From positions 620,001-684,000 of the forward strand of contig JANUWF010001218.1 of assembly GCA_026120185.1 (NCBI GenBank): a DNA stretch of 64,000 nucleotides, read 5' to 3'. Of the stretch, positions 22,177 to 33,642 are shown piece by piece. The translations under genes were made by a program, and so were the position numbers. Positions within the stretch are counted from its first letter, which is position 1; each line of letters opens with the position of its first letter. Source of the stretch: Voacanga thouarsii (lineage: Eukaryota > Streptophyta > Magnoliopsida > Gentianales > Apocynaceae). Below the pieces are notes generated by a model. That model had not been told where the DNA came from. It saw only the letters and a program-made list of their open reading frames with translations, and ran no database searches.

Positions 22177-25170
22177 CTAAGTAAATCCGTAGGTGCCCAC
22201 CCCTATGGCGTCTAAGTGTCTTTTGAAGACTCTCTCAACAAAAAACTTGATGAATGGATCTGCTAGATTGTTCTCGAAGGCAATCTGTTCCATCACGACT
22301 TCCCATCTCTGGATGAAATCCTGGATCAGGTGGTACTTCCTCTCGATGTGTTTTCCATTCTTGTGGTTCCGAGGTTCTTTGAATTGCGATACTACTCCAG
22401 TGTTGTCACAATATATCACAATCGGACTGTCTATGTGTGGTACGACTCCAAGTTCTGAAAGGAACTTCCGGAGCCAGATTGCTTCCTTAGATGCCTCCGA
22501 AGCTGCCATATACTCAACTTCCATGGTTGAATCAACAATGCAAGATTGCTTGATACTCCTCCATGAAATAGCTCATCCAGATAAGGTGAAGATATATCCA
22601 CTAGTGGATTTTCTCTCATCCTTATCCATCTGGAAGTCTGAGTCTGTGTATCCTGTAGGAACGAAGTCATCAGCTCTGTAAACCAGCATATAATCTCTCG
22701 TTCCCTTGAGGTACTTGAGTATATACTTTACAACTTGCCAATGAACCTCTCCAGGGTTTGACTGATATCTGCTAACCAAGCCTACGGCAAAGCAGATATC
22801 TGGCCTAGTACACAGCATGGCGTACATGAAACTTCCTACAGTCGAAGCGTAGGGAATTCTACTCATTCTGTCATTTTCTTCTTGAGACTTAGGACAGTCC
22901 CTTGAAGAAAGTGACAATCCATGTCTCCAAGGGATTAGAGCTCCCTTGCATGAGTCCATACTGTACCTGGCCAGCATCTTGTCAATGTATGCTGCTTCGG
23001 ATAATCCTAACATTCTCTACTTCCTATTTCTAAGAAGTCTAATCCCGAGAATGTAGCTGGCTTCTTCCAAGTCCTTCATACTGAATTACCAAGACAGTTA
23101 AACATTTGTAGATGATAATGACCCTACATAATTTCCAATAAGTAGAATGTCATCCATATACAAGACAAGAAAAATCACATTAATGCCTTCAAGTTTTCTG
23201 TACACGTATGGTTCATCCTCGTTTTGAATAAAATCATAAGACTTTATAGTTTCGTTAAAATGAATATTCCATACTCTCGATATCTGCTTAAGTCCATAAA
23301 TGGACTTCTTAACTTTGCAAACCATATGCTCTTGGCCTTTAGCAACAAAGCCTTCCGGTTGGGACATATAGATGTTTTCACTAAGATAGCCATTTAAAAA
23401 TGCCATCTTGACATCCATTTGCCATATCTCGTAGTCATAATGACATGCGATGGTAAAAAGGATACGGATGGACTTAAGCATGACTACCGGGGAAAAAGTT
23501 TCCTCATAATCGATTCATTCTTTCTGAGTATACCCTTTTGCCACAAGCTTAACTTTGAAGGTTTCCATCTTCCCATCTACTCCCCTCTTTCTCTTGTATA
23601 CCCACTTACACCCTATGGGTTTTATCCCTTCAGGTGAAGCTACAAGATCCCAAGCCTGATTGAGATACATAGACTCAATCTCAGCTTTCATTGTTTCATG
23701 TCACAGATTTGCATCGGCATCAACAATAGCCTCCTTGTATCTAGTGGGGTCTTGTTCCTGATGGTCGGAGACCAGCTCGAAAGCTTCTCCAATCCATCTC
23801 TCTGGAACCTTAGACACTCTCCCACTATGACGAGGCTTCATATGTACAAGCTCTTGAGGCTGTGCCTCTTCTTGTTCCACAATCGGGTCAGAAGAAGTTG
23901 TTTTCGAAGATAACTTCTCCTCCAGTTCCAACCTAGTCGAACCTTTTGTGGAACTACTTTGAACATCCTCTAAGTATCTAGCATTGGTACTAACCAGTAC
24001 ATTCTGCTCCTTAGGATGATAAAAGTAACTACCCTTTATTCCTTTTGGATACCCAACAAAATAGTATAATTCTGATCTTGGTTTCAACTTGTCTCCCTTG
24101 ACCAGTACATAAGTTGGACAACCCCATATCCTGAGATGATTCAGACTTGGCTTACGCCCAATCCACATCTCATAAGGAGTCCTAGGTACTGACTTGGAAG
24201 GAACTAAGTTCAGAATGTATGCCGCTGTTTCCAGGGCATATCCCCAAAAAGATACTAGAAGAGTAGCATGAGACATCATGCTTCGGACCATTTCCATCAA
24301 TATCCTGTTCCTTCTCTCAGCTACTCCGTTCTGTTGGGGTGTCCCTGGTGCAGAGAGTTGGGATACTATCCTATGATGTAGTCATTGAATTCACTAAGGA
24401 GGTACTCTCTACCACGATCCGATCGTAAGGTCTTGATCAATTTACCTGTTTGATACTCCACTTCAACCTTAAACTCTTTGAACTTGTCAAAAGAGTCAGG
24501 CTTGCGTCTCATCAGGTAAACGTAACCAAATCTTGTATAATCATTCGTGAAAGTGATGAAGTACTCAAAACCTCCTCTAACTGGTGTAGACAGGGGACCA
24601 TATACATCAGTGTGAATAAGACTCAATACCTCTTTGGTTCTATTCGCCTTAGAGGCAAATGACCTTTTGGTTATCTTTCCCATCAGGTAGGACTCACATT
24701 GAGGCCAATTTTCTAATCTCAATAAGCCCAAGGGTCCATCATGGATCAACCTCTGAATCCTGGTTGAGTTGATATGACCCAACCTTAGATGCCAAAGATA
24801 AGAGTCATTGACATTGGTCTTTCTCTTCTTTGTTAAAGGTTCAGATTGAGCATTATTTAATTGATTGTTAATAGGGTTTAAGAAAAATAGATTCTCATAC
24901 ATGTGCCCAGTACATAAAATTTCTCCATCTCTACTGATAGAAATACCACAATAGAAAGATACAGAATATCCTTGATTTATTAGTTTCGCAACCGAAATCA
25001 AATTCTGTTGAAATCCAGGTATATATAAAATATCTTTCAAAACCACTATTCTATTACAATCAAATACAAGATCCAGCTCTCCTACTGCAAGGGCTCAAAC
25101 TTGTGCTCCATTTCCCACACGTAGTCCATATTTGCCCTTCTGAAGTCTTTTAATCTTTCTAAACCCCTAC
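22177..25170 (-). pseudogene. Inner copia pol: integrase, RT, RNase H (decayed)
   Basis: Right to left: pre-integrase and zinc-binding region (LWHLRLGHINSTR, then PQCESYLMGK, where the usual second Cys of CxxC is Tyr), integrase core (HTDVYGPL, then TLRSDRGREY) and, after a frameshift near 24330-24370, the third catalytic region (TPQQNGVAERRN). The post-core region GYPKGIKGSYFYHP follows. RT has QMDVKMAFLNGYLSENIYM and the catalytic LVLYMDDILLIGN (near 23150). RNase H keeps TGYTDSDFQMDKDERKSTSG and MEVEYMAASEASKEAIWLRK, ending at 22177. Frame breaks lie near 22570, 23050, 23490, 23700, 24330 and 25090. No functional polyprotein can be made. Confidence 0.9.
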
Positions 25171-26070
25171 AAAGAGTTATAGATATGATCAGTGGCTCCT
25201 GAATCAACAATCCAAGTGGAAATTGATCCAATCGTTGATATAGACTCTATATAGAAAACATTACCTGTGGGATTTTTCTTAGCTTGAAGATCTGGACACT
25301 CCTTTTTCCAATGTCCCTTCAGTCCACACTTGAACCACTTGCCCTTGGGTTTGTCTTTGGGTTTGGGTCTTGGGCTGGACCGCTGTGTTACCCTTCTTCT
25401 TCTTAAACTTTCTGGGCTTGGGCCCAATTCTAAAAGATAAAGCCTTGGCAATCATAGCCTTCGATTGTGGCTTCATGACCTTCTCCACCATTTGGAGCTC
25501 CTTCATCATCTCAGTCAAACCTATATTCAACTTGTTTATGTTATAGTTCAACTTGAACTGAGTAAAGGAACCTGGTAAATATTCGAGAACCATGTCTACT
25601 TGGCTCTCGGGGTCAATGACAGCCCTTGAGATTTCCGCCTCCTCAAAAGCAACAATCATCTTGAGCATATGCTCTTTGACTGATGCTCCATCAGCCATCT
25701 TAGTGTTAATGATGGTTCGAAGAGCCTCCTACCTTGCGGGTCGGCTCTTATCCATGAACATCATAGCTAATGATTGAGTTATGTCATACGCAGTGGTCAT
25801 GTGGTCATGTTTGGACTGGAGCACATTAGACATGGAGGCCAACATGTAACAACGAGCCATCTCGTCGGCCTTCTTCCATACCTTCTCAATCTCACGCTCC
25901 TCGGCGGTGGAACCCTCCCCGATAACAAGGCAGGTTTCGTAAAGGACATACTTATACTTTTTCGCTGTGAGTATTATGTCCAGGTTCCCTTTCCAGTACA
26001 CATAATTTGGTCCCGTTAGCTTATTCTCTCAGAGAATAATGGCCAATGGACTAAAAGAACCTCCTACCAT
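25171..26070 (-). pseudogene. Inner copia gag and protease (decayed)
   Basis: The start codon at 26068-26070 is followed by the typical copia gag opening (NKLTGPNYVYWKGNLDIIL), but an in-frame TGA at 26029-26031 cuts it. Later gag motifs are MARCYMLASMSNVLQSKHD and DGASVKEHMLKM. A second stop lies at about 25729, and a frameshift near 25400 precedes the zinc knuckle. The knuckle reads KWFKCGLKGHWKKEC, so the first Cys of the CX2CX4HX4C pattern is Trp (TGG). The protease keeps the active-site motif WIVDSGATDHI (near 25200). Confidence 0.9.
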
Positions 26071-27480
26071 TTCTGAAAAATTGAAAAAATAAAAGAAAAA
26101 AGATTCAGTTTGTGAAAACAAAGCAAATATGTACACTTTATCCTTATTATCAAAACTGATAATAATCAATTTGACTCTTAGAAAAACTGACATAACTTCT
26201 TGGGAAAATAAACAGTTTCCTAAGCTAAGTGTGTTAACTACCACAAATTAATTTCCCTTCTAGGTAATGATTTAGAAAGTAACTCCATCGAGGGGATAGC
26301 CGTTTCCTCTCATTTTCTATGGACATACCTTGCACTATGACCTCCAACGAGGGGCTGATCGATCATAGTACGTGCCCCGGGTTATTAATTACATCCCTCC
26401 ATTGGATCTAGATCCTTGTGATATCCCTATCCTATACGGGGTCACTCCCAGGATGACGCCAGGGGACCTACGATCTCTAATGAAGATCGTGATAGAAGCC
26501 GTGGGGCCGTTGGAACCCCTCTCTTACTTAGTCTTTTAAAACGAGGGTTTTTTTGAAAAATATCATTTTGAAAAATTTCATTAGGTTTTCCCTTAACTCA
26601 AAAATAAAATGTCTAAGTCCATAAAAATCTCTATGTCAAGGCTTATATCCTTTGAGAATTTTTCCCATGGACTAATTTTATTTAAGTTAAAAACTTAATG
26701 ATTTCAAAAATTTTCCAATTTAAAACTTTCTAGTGACTTTGGTCTCAAGTTTATTTGACAAAACAATTTTTCTTGTGCCAAACTAAAACAAAATGGCTTT
26801 CTATTTTAACCTTACAAAAATATCTAAATCTAACATATTTTCTATGTCAAGGATTAAATCCTTTGAGAAAATATCTAAGGATTAATTTTTGTTCAAGTTA
26901 AAATAACCATTTAATTTGTAGAAAAAAAATGTTTTCCTTGCCAAAAACATTCCCAGAGACTTTAGTCTTTGAGAAACGTGCACATAAGTACCAAAAATAA
27001 ATAGGATGCTAAAAAACAGTAGACGTTTTTATGCTTTTCTATTTTTAAACTTAAGTGCCCAGATAATAGAATTAAACATATTAATTAATTAATGGTCTTG
27101 TTTAATCATAAAATCCCTTACTAATATTTTTTCATGCAAAAATATTTCTTGAATATTAACTATTGCAAAATATTAACTTGTCCTAGTATGAACCAAAAAA
27201 AAAAAAAAACGCAAGAAAAATTACAAGGAAAAAATAAAAAATTTCTCCTTGGTCCACTGCACCCGCCACACTGAATCATGCACCCATCTACACCGTGGTC
27301 CACTACACCCGTCGCACAGAACCAGGACCCACAAGAAACTAGCGCGTGGACCGGCCTTTCAGACCCTAGCCGGCGCTGGTTCCAGCACCCCAAGCCGGCG
27401 CCGGTTCCGGTCTGGACGCCTAATCTTGCAATTTTTTTTTCTGCGAATTTTCCCTGTTTTTCTACACAGCTTCTAGCTTC
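26071..27480. other. Inner copia leader, non-coding
   Basis: This is a long untranslated leader between the duplicated primer-binding region and gag. No gene is recognised. A block at 27340-27425 is unusually GC-rich and contains CCGGCGCCGGTT (27395-27406), a motif also found in the LTRs of this element. Confidence 0.6.
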
Positions 27481-27485
27481 GATGG

Positions 27486-28276
27486 TTCTTCGATTTCAAA
27501 CCAAATACAATGAAATCAACCAAAACCAACAATCTCCTATACCCATAAATATTGGGCTTACATGATTTGCTAAGAAAAACAATAAATTACAAATCTCATA
27601 TATCTCCACCCGCGAGATTTAACAGAGAATCTATCCAAATCATAAACAGTGAAGGATCACAATTTTAATCACACATATGTGTCTAGTTTTATTCATCTAG
27701 ATGCATGCTCCTTATATTTTCACAAAATTTTCATAGCTCTGATACCAATTGAAGGCATAAGAAGCGGAAAATACAGAGCACGCAGCGGAAGTAAAGATAA
27801 AAAATTGGAAAAAAATAAGAATAGGGGATTCCCGAACAAGGCCGATGCCGGCTCCGGCAGCCTTAGTCGGCGCCGGTTAGGCTCTGTTCGAACTCCAAGG
27901 TTAAATTTTTTTTTATCTCTTACCCTCGTTCTAAGAGTTGGCTGGACTAGAACGTGTACTACCGGGGTAGGTATGCTGGTGGAAGCCTCTGGTGCGATTC
28001 CTGCAAGTTTCCCTCTTCAATTTCAAATCAAATACAATGAAATCAACCAAAACCAACAATCGCCTATACCCATAAACATTAGGCTTACACGATTTGCTAA
28101 GAAAAATAATAAATTACAAATCTCCTATACATCCACCAGTGAGGTTTAACAGAGAATCTATCCATATCATAAACAGCGAAGGATCACAATTTTAATCACA
28201 CATATGTGTCCAGTTTTATTCATCTAGATGCATATTTCCTATATTTTCACAAAACCTTCATGGCTCTGATACCAAT
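27486..28276 (-). repeat. Duplicated leader, PBS and LTR fragment in inner copia
   Basis: The leader next to the right LTR occurs twice with a period of about 527 bp. A primer-binding site with adjoining LTR start (GATACCAATTGAAGGCATA) occurs at 27741 and again at 28268. The inner copy is followed by only about 260 bp of LTR sequence (27750 to about 28008, matching 28277 to about 28540), then by a second leader copy (from about 28014, ATACAATGAAATCAACC, matching 27505). Confidence 0.92.
28260..28274 (-). other. Primer-binding site of inner copia (tRNA-iMet type)
   Basis: The reverse strand reads TGGTATCAGAGCCAT, two bases from the LTR end. This is the initiator-methionine tRNA complement used by plant copia elements. 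A degenerate second copy lies near 27733-27747. Confidence 0.92.
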
Positions 28277-28642
28277 TGAAGGCATAGGAAGCAGAAAACA
28301 CAGGGCATGCAATATAAGTGAAGATAAAAAATTGGAAAAAAACAAGAATAGGGGATTCCCGAACAAGGCCGGTGCCGGCTCCAACAGCCTTAGCCGGCGC
28401 CGGTTAGGCTCTATTCGGACTCCGAGGTTAAAAAAAAAATTATCTTTTTTTCTCGTTCTAAGAGTTGGCTGGATTTGAACGTGTACTATTGGGGTAGGTA
28501 TGATGGTGGAAGCCTCTGGTGCGATTCCTACAAGTCTCCTACTCTGTCTTTGTATGTAAGTGAACGTCAATCTCTCGATCTTCCAGTATATGGCCTGCCT
28601 AAATTCGTTTGGTGAACAACTACAGACTAAGAAATCTTTTTC

Positions 28643-28703
<61 letters not shown>

Positions 28704-30133
28704 GTCTGGCCTTTCTTTCACAAAGAAGAGGCCGTCCCAGAGAATGTGTGTTCTTGCAACCACGTTGTTTCCAATCCTCCTATTTAACCTAAATAAAACC
28801 CTAGGTTAAACTAGATTGCGCCATTGAACTCTTAGTTTAACCTTTTGGGCTTAATTAATCATTCTAATTAGAACCACATAAATATCCCAATTAATAATTA
28901 ATTTTTCAACCCAAATAAACTAGTCCAATAAATAAGCTATATTAGTTTAGTCCCAGGTCAATCTTTAATTATTCAAATTGGGCCAAAACCCTGAATAATT
29001 AATTAACCCACTAAACTAATTTAATCAATTCTCTCTCCATAGATCTTTATTTTATTCTAACCTAACAATTAAATTAGGTTACTTAAATAAAATAAATTCC
29101 ATTTAATTTAAGATTAATTCCTTAGCCCGTATTTAATTAGGACACACGGTCTATACTGGGGACTAAAAGACACACCACCTTGGCTACTAAAATGACTAAA
29201 ATACCATTGCCATATAAATAGCTATATTTTATATTTTAAATATTTTCTAGTATCACCATAAGAAAATATTGACCCCAAAGACAGTGCTGCGTTAGTAAAG
29301 TCTTCGACCTACAGGTGTAATGACTAAAATACCCCTCTATACATCGCCGTACATTTAGAAAGGAAGAAGTGTACTAACACCTCTCTAAATGACATCTACC
29401 ATCCTTAGGCCTTTAGTCCAATGATCCACGACTTCCTGGATTGTTTCCACTTTCCAAGGGAGCTACCCTAAAGCAAATATCCAAGTCATGTTTCCCAGGG
29501 CCCTGGATATTTAGATCATTCAGACAACCACAAGGGACGATATAATACAGAAATTATCTTGTATAAGTTTGTCTTGACTAACTAGTCACACATACCCAAC
29601 ATACAAGTATATTGGCCCTACGATAGAACCTCAACTATTGCATATCAAAGTATATGCTTCAAACTTCGTCAAAACACCAGCTCATACTCAAGTCATAAAG
29701 TACTAGTCCACGCTATAACAGTAGTAGTCTAGGTTTCTACCATATAGTATGTTTAGAAACTACTACTATAGGTAATATTCTACGTATTCGAAATACGTTT
29801 ATGTCATGAAGTGAGTGGACTACTCACTGGCTAAAGGTAAGCCATTCCCCATTTAGAATTCACAACATAATAACCTAGACATGATGAGATTCCCATTCTC
29901 ACCAATCGGTTAAGAACGAATGTTTATGTGTTAAGTAATCCGTAATTCATACCTTACTGTGAAAGACCTCCATTCACATGGACCTCTTACTTAAACACAA
30001 TGGGTCTTTTCCAAACGTAATTGTGTACAAATAAAATTGTAAATTCACAAACAATTTCTGAAAATAAATTCTTTTATTACAACATTCGATTTTTATGTCA
30101 GAAACCTAGTCTAAGAAGGCATGCATCCCAACA
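28277..30133 (-). repeat. 5' LTR of inner copia
   Basis: The 1857-bp LTR begins TGAAGGCATAGG and ends ATCCCAACA. It is longer than its partner mainly because of a (GA)n run at about 28647-28702. It contains CCGGCGCCGGTT at 28394-28405. Confidence 0.95.
28647..28702 (+). repeat. (GA)n microsatellite in LTR
   Basis: A run of about 28 GA units lies in the right LTR. The left LTR has only about six at the matching place. The Arg/Glu-repeat open frames across it are an artefact of the microsatellite. Confidence 0.97.
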
Positions 30134-30866
30134 CATATGAATCAAATCAAAGACAGATTTAACAGCTCCCTGATGTAAAGAAAAAGGAGATTTGTGTTGT
30201 TTTGCTAATGGACAGATTGGACAGAAAGTATCAATAGCAGGTAAAACAATAGAGGGATCAATCTTTTTCACTCAGTCAACTATTTTGTAGACAAATGACC
30301 TAGCCTAAAATGCCATAACAGTGTTTTATTGTAAAATTCACCATTAGTGATATCATAGACTGAATTCACAAGAGATGTAGGCTGGTGTGGATCAAGATGA
30401 AAAAGGTCTCTAAATAGACTAGCTGATCCAATCATCTGTGTGGATCCTAAAAAAAATAAGAATTATTTTTGAAGGTTATAACACATTTTAGTTGCTGAAG
30501 AAGTCTACTAACAGATATCAGATTGAAAGAAAATTTAGGAATGAATATGACTTGATCCAAAACCATAGAAGAACGTAATTGCTCTGTACCTATGTGTGAA
30601 ACATGAACTATATCTCCAGTTGGTAATTTTATGGACACATTTTGTGCAAGATGATAATCAGTGAAAGAATCTAAACAGGAGCAAATGTGGTATGTGGCCC
30701 CTGAATCTAGAATCCAAACAGAAGAATATATACTTGTGTCTTGAGTTGGACAAGATGAATTTGAGAAATTTGGTTGCAGAGTAGCTTGATTGATTGAATG
30801 TGCATGATCAGAAACAACACTGGTCTTGGAAGATGAAGCAAGTTGTGATTGAACCAATTTCAACAA
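30134..30866 (-). pseudogene. Outer copia protease and pre-integrase region
   Basis: The protease active site WILDSGATYHIC lies near 30720, followed by GDIVHVSHIGTEQL and FNLISVSRLLQQ, the usual post-protease region of copia. A stop ends the frame at 30447. Beyond it, pre-integrase motifs (CPICPLAKQHKSPFSLHQGA near 30190-30250) run to the nested-insertion junction, where the protein continued at 20368. Confidence 0.9.
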
Positions 30867-31010
30867 TTATTGATATTGTTCTTGAGTAACATACTGTGGG
30901 GTCTGAGAATCCATTGAAGTGGTTGAGCAACCTAATATTGAGTTTATTCCATTAGAGACATGCTAAAAAATATTGCTGTCAATAGCAACATTAGCTTGTG
31001 GCATAAATCC

Positions 31011-31994
31011 CTAATTCTCCATATTCCTATTTTTGTTTCTGTAACTTGTTGAAAATCCATGCTTCTTATAACATTTGTCTATTGTGTGTCCCTGCATTCC
31101 ACAGAATGTACATTGCAACCTTCTATTCATATTGTTCCCTTTTCTGAAACCTTGATATCCAGCATTCTGTGCATTTTTCCCATTAGCATTTCCAACTACA
31201 TTTGATATGGACTCATGTTTGGGAACATATCCAATCTGTGTAGATGAATCAACCACATTGTTTCTTGCAGAAAAGACTTGAGGATGTGCAGAAACTAAAC
31301 TATCACCATGTGCAGAATGGTAATTAAGAGATCATTCATGAGTAGAAACTAGAGAAAAGGCCTGATTTATAGTTGGAAATGGCTTTGTCAGTAAGATCTG
31401 AGATTTTATCCCACTAAACTCTTCCTTTAATCCTTTTATAAATCGGATAACAAAGCCAGCATCTTTATTTGTCTTGACCTCAGGCAATGCTGGACATTAA
31501 CACTTAGGATTACAGTGACAAATAGAAAGAGGCCTTAAGTTCAAAAATTCTTCCCACAAAGTCTTTAGATTTATGTAATACTCATTGACAGTTAATGACC
31601 CCTGTTTCAAGTTATAAATGTCTTCTTGAAGGTCTAAAATTCTAAAAGAGTCCCTTTGGGAAAATCGTTCACAAAGATTAGTCCAAACATCATAAGCATT
31701 ATCCATCTAAATCACACTTTGAGTAATAGATGATGATATCGAATTCAGAATCCATGACAGGACCATGTTATTACATTGTTCCCAAGCTGCATACGAGTTA
31801 TGAGTTCGAATGGGTGCTTTGATGCTACCATTAACAAAACCTAATTTGTTCTTAGAAATCAAAGCCATCCGCATAGCTCTATACCACTGATGATAATTCC
31901 TTTCATTCAAAGATGATTGAACCAAAATCAAGGATGAATTTTCATTCGAATGCATATAAAAGGGACTTGATACAGCAAATTCTTGATTAGCCAT
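31011..31994 (-). pseudogene. Outer copia gag (decayed)
   Basis: The frame starts at 31994 (MANQEFAV) and includes NYHQWYRAMRMALISKNKLG and VNEYYINLKTLWEEF, typical of the copia gag (UBN2/gag-polypeptide) families. Stops fall near 31705 (after ITQSVI), 31497 and 31335. The zinc knuckle is intact (CTFCGMQGHTIDKC, CX2CX4HX4C) near 31070-31115, followed by a stop at 31011. No intact Gag can be made. Confidence 0.9.
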
Positions 31995-32247
31995 AATTGC
32001 TTAACCAGAATACACAACCTTCATAGCTTCAATAACCAGAAAATATAAGCACCAATTCGATTGACCAGAACATTCAAACATCAATTCGACCAGAAAATTC
32101 AAACATCAATTCCCCCAGAAAGCATGTAAACAATCAGATACTTTGATTTCAGGATTACCTCATAGAAACAAATGAAATATGTAAGGAGAAAAGGAGATTC
32201 TGAATCCACCTTTCATCTTCAACAGAGTATGAGCAACGCAAGAATTA

Positions 32248-32260
32248 CACTTTGATACCA
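32248..32260 (-). other. Primer-binding site of outer copia
   Basis: The reverse strand reads TGGTATCAAAGTG beside the 5' LTR. It matches the initiator-Met tRNA primer type with a few changes. Confidence 0.85.
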
Positions 32261-32599
32261 AGAAGAAAAGTAGCAAAGATGGAAGAAACTGACAATGAGT
32301 GCAAATGATTTCACATTCTACAATTGAAGAAGAATCAATACATCAGTCTTATATATACATTTTCATCTGAATCTCAATCAAGCTATAAAATTAAACCTAA
32401 TGAAATCTGAAGTACATCTAACAATAATTAACAGTTGTTCAACAATTAACAACTTCTAAACTTTTGAAAAAGTTTTGGAGCCAAGAATGCTTTAGCGGGG
32501 ATCAAAATAGAATTTTGATGATGTGGCCATATGAACTGGCTTCAATCTCTGACTTGGCATATGACCTGGCAATTCTGCTGCTTATCCTTAATTTCAACC
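32261..32599 (-). repeat. 5' LTR of outer copia
   Basis: The 339-bp partner of 17611-17944 is followed by the GAAAT target duplication at 32600-32604. Its first base on the + strand is A where the other LTR has the canonical T. Confidence 0.95.
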
Positions 32600-32604
32600 G
32601 AAAT

Positions 32605-33642
32605 ACTAGCTCAACGGGAAGAAAATGTCTCAAAAGTATGTGAACTTGCATGGGAATTTTCCTTTCTATATTTTTTCTGTCTCCTATCTTCGAACAAAGC
32701 TATTAACCACATGAAATCTTTAAATTTCACTTGACATTACATATGACCTATAGATTGATGGAACAACTATTTGCAGCCACCAAATTTTCCGCTTTCCAAA
32801 ACCTTTGTGTCAAACTCTTGTCTCTGTCTTTCTGATCCGGAATTCAGAATCTGTTAAAATCCAGTAGCTCAAAAAGAGATAACAGCCATTTAAATAACAA
32901 AAAACTATCTTTGTCTTGCATGCAATTCCATGCCCCTTTACACCGTTGCTGCTTTTGCATGCAGAAATGGTCCCCCAAAATTCCAATCCTAGGCCATAAA
33001 TCCCTCAACTGCCAAAGCCCTTTAATCATCTGTACTAATGCATTCTCTGATGATTGTTATTTGCTTCTAATCGCAAGGCAATCCCATAAATGCCTTTTGG
33101 TCTGCAGAACTACGCACGGAGAACTTCACCTAGCCAAGCTTTTGCCTTTCTCCGCTCCATGCCTTCAGTTTCTAGTCTTCAGATCTCACTATTGACTTTG
33201 CTGTAATTGCCTTTTGAACATTGAGAACTGTGCTTTTGCTTTTTAGCTGAGAGAGTTTTACTACTAGATTTGTGTCTTCTGCTGTCTTTGCACTTCAATG
33301 CTTTTCTTCGTATCTTTTCTTTCGTATAAGAACTGGCAATAAATGCCTCATCGCACATCACTTTTGTTCTCTTGTCTCTCCATTTTCCATTTCAAAAGAA
33401 ATTCTTGGCTTTTTTTCTTTCTTGTTGCTGCCATATGAGTTCAAAGATGTTCCTGGATTTTCCTCACCATGTTAAGTTTCCTAGAGCCTTAGCGGCAGCA
33501 TAGCTCATGCAGAAAATCTTTCTTTGCTTTATACCTGAGTTGGGCTCAAGTTGATTCTGTACATTTCTTTGCTACTTTGTTTGCTTTGCCTTAGTCTTCC
33601 AGTTTCACCTTCTTGGATATCATACTTTGGTTCAAAGCATTC
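32605..33642 (+). promoter_or_regulatory. Upstream region of PII-2-like gene
   Basis: This is a 1-kb stretch between the outer copia and the PII-2-like start codon. No gene is recognised in it, and its short open frames on both strands lack family features. It presumably holds the promoter and leader. The copia end lies within normal promoter distance. Confidence 0.45.

Larger units (their letters stand above)
20374..30133 (-). mobile_element. Inner Ty1/copia retrotransposon (nested)
   Basis: This 9760-bp copia element is inserted in the integrase region of the outer copia. The 5-bp target duplication CATAT is at 20369-20373 and 30134-30138. Removing the element restores an uninterrupted reading across the site (the DLIHM-DIWG junction of the copia integrase region). 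LTRs are 20374-22154 and 28277-30133. The primer-binding site lies beside the right LTR (28260-28274, reverse TGGTATCAGAGCCAT) and the polypurine tract beside the left LTR (reverse of 22155-22163). The element therefore runs right to left. Internal order is a leader of about 2.2 kb, then gag, protease, integrase, RT and RNase H. The coding region is broken. Confidence 0.97.
17611..32599 (-). mobile_element. Outer Ty1/copia retrotransposon, interrupted by a second copia
   Basis: This is a complete but decayed copia element. Its LTRs are 17611-17944 and 32261-32599. The 5-bp target duplication GAAAT is present at 17606-17610 and 32600-32604. Next to the right LTR is a primer-binding site (reverse of 32248-32260, TGGTATCAAAGTG, initiator-Met type), and next to the left LTR is a polypurine tract (reverse of 17945-17952, GAGGGGGA). 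Transcription therefore runs right to left. Genes in order are gag, protease, integrase, RT and RNase H, the copia order. A younger element (20374-30133) splits the integrase region, leaving about 5.2 kb of original element. The coding frame has many stops and frameshifts. Confidence 0.96.

Noticed and set aside
27249..28149. Pro/Arg-rich open frames in the inner copia leader and LTR fragment
   Set aside because: They fall in duplicated non-coding leader and LTR sequence, and change frame between the copies.
28260..28274. Possible tRNA gene fragment
   Set aside because: The short tRNA-like match is the retrotransposon primer-binding site. No cloverleaf surrounds it.
28560..28809. Open frames with long Arg-Glu repeats
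   Set aside because: They are a translated (GA)n microsatellite in an LTR.
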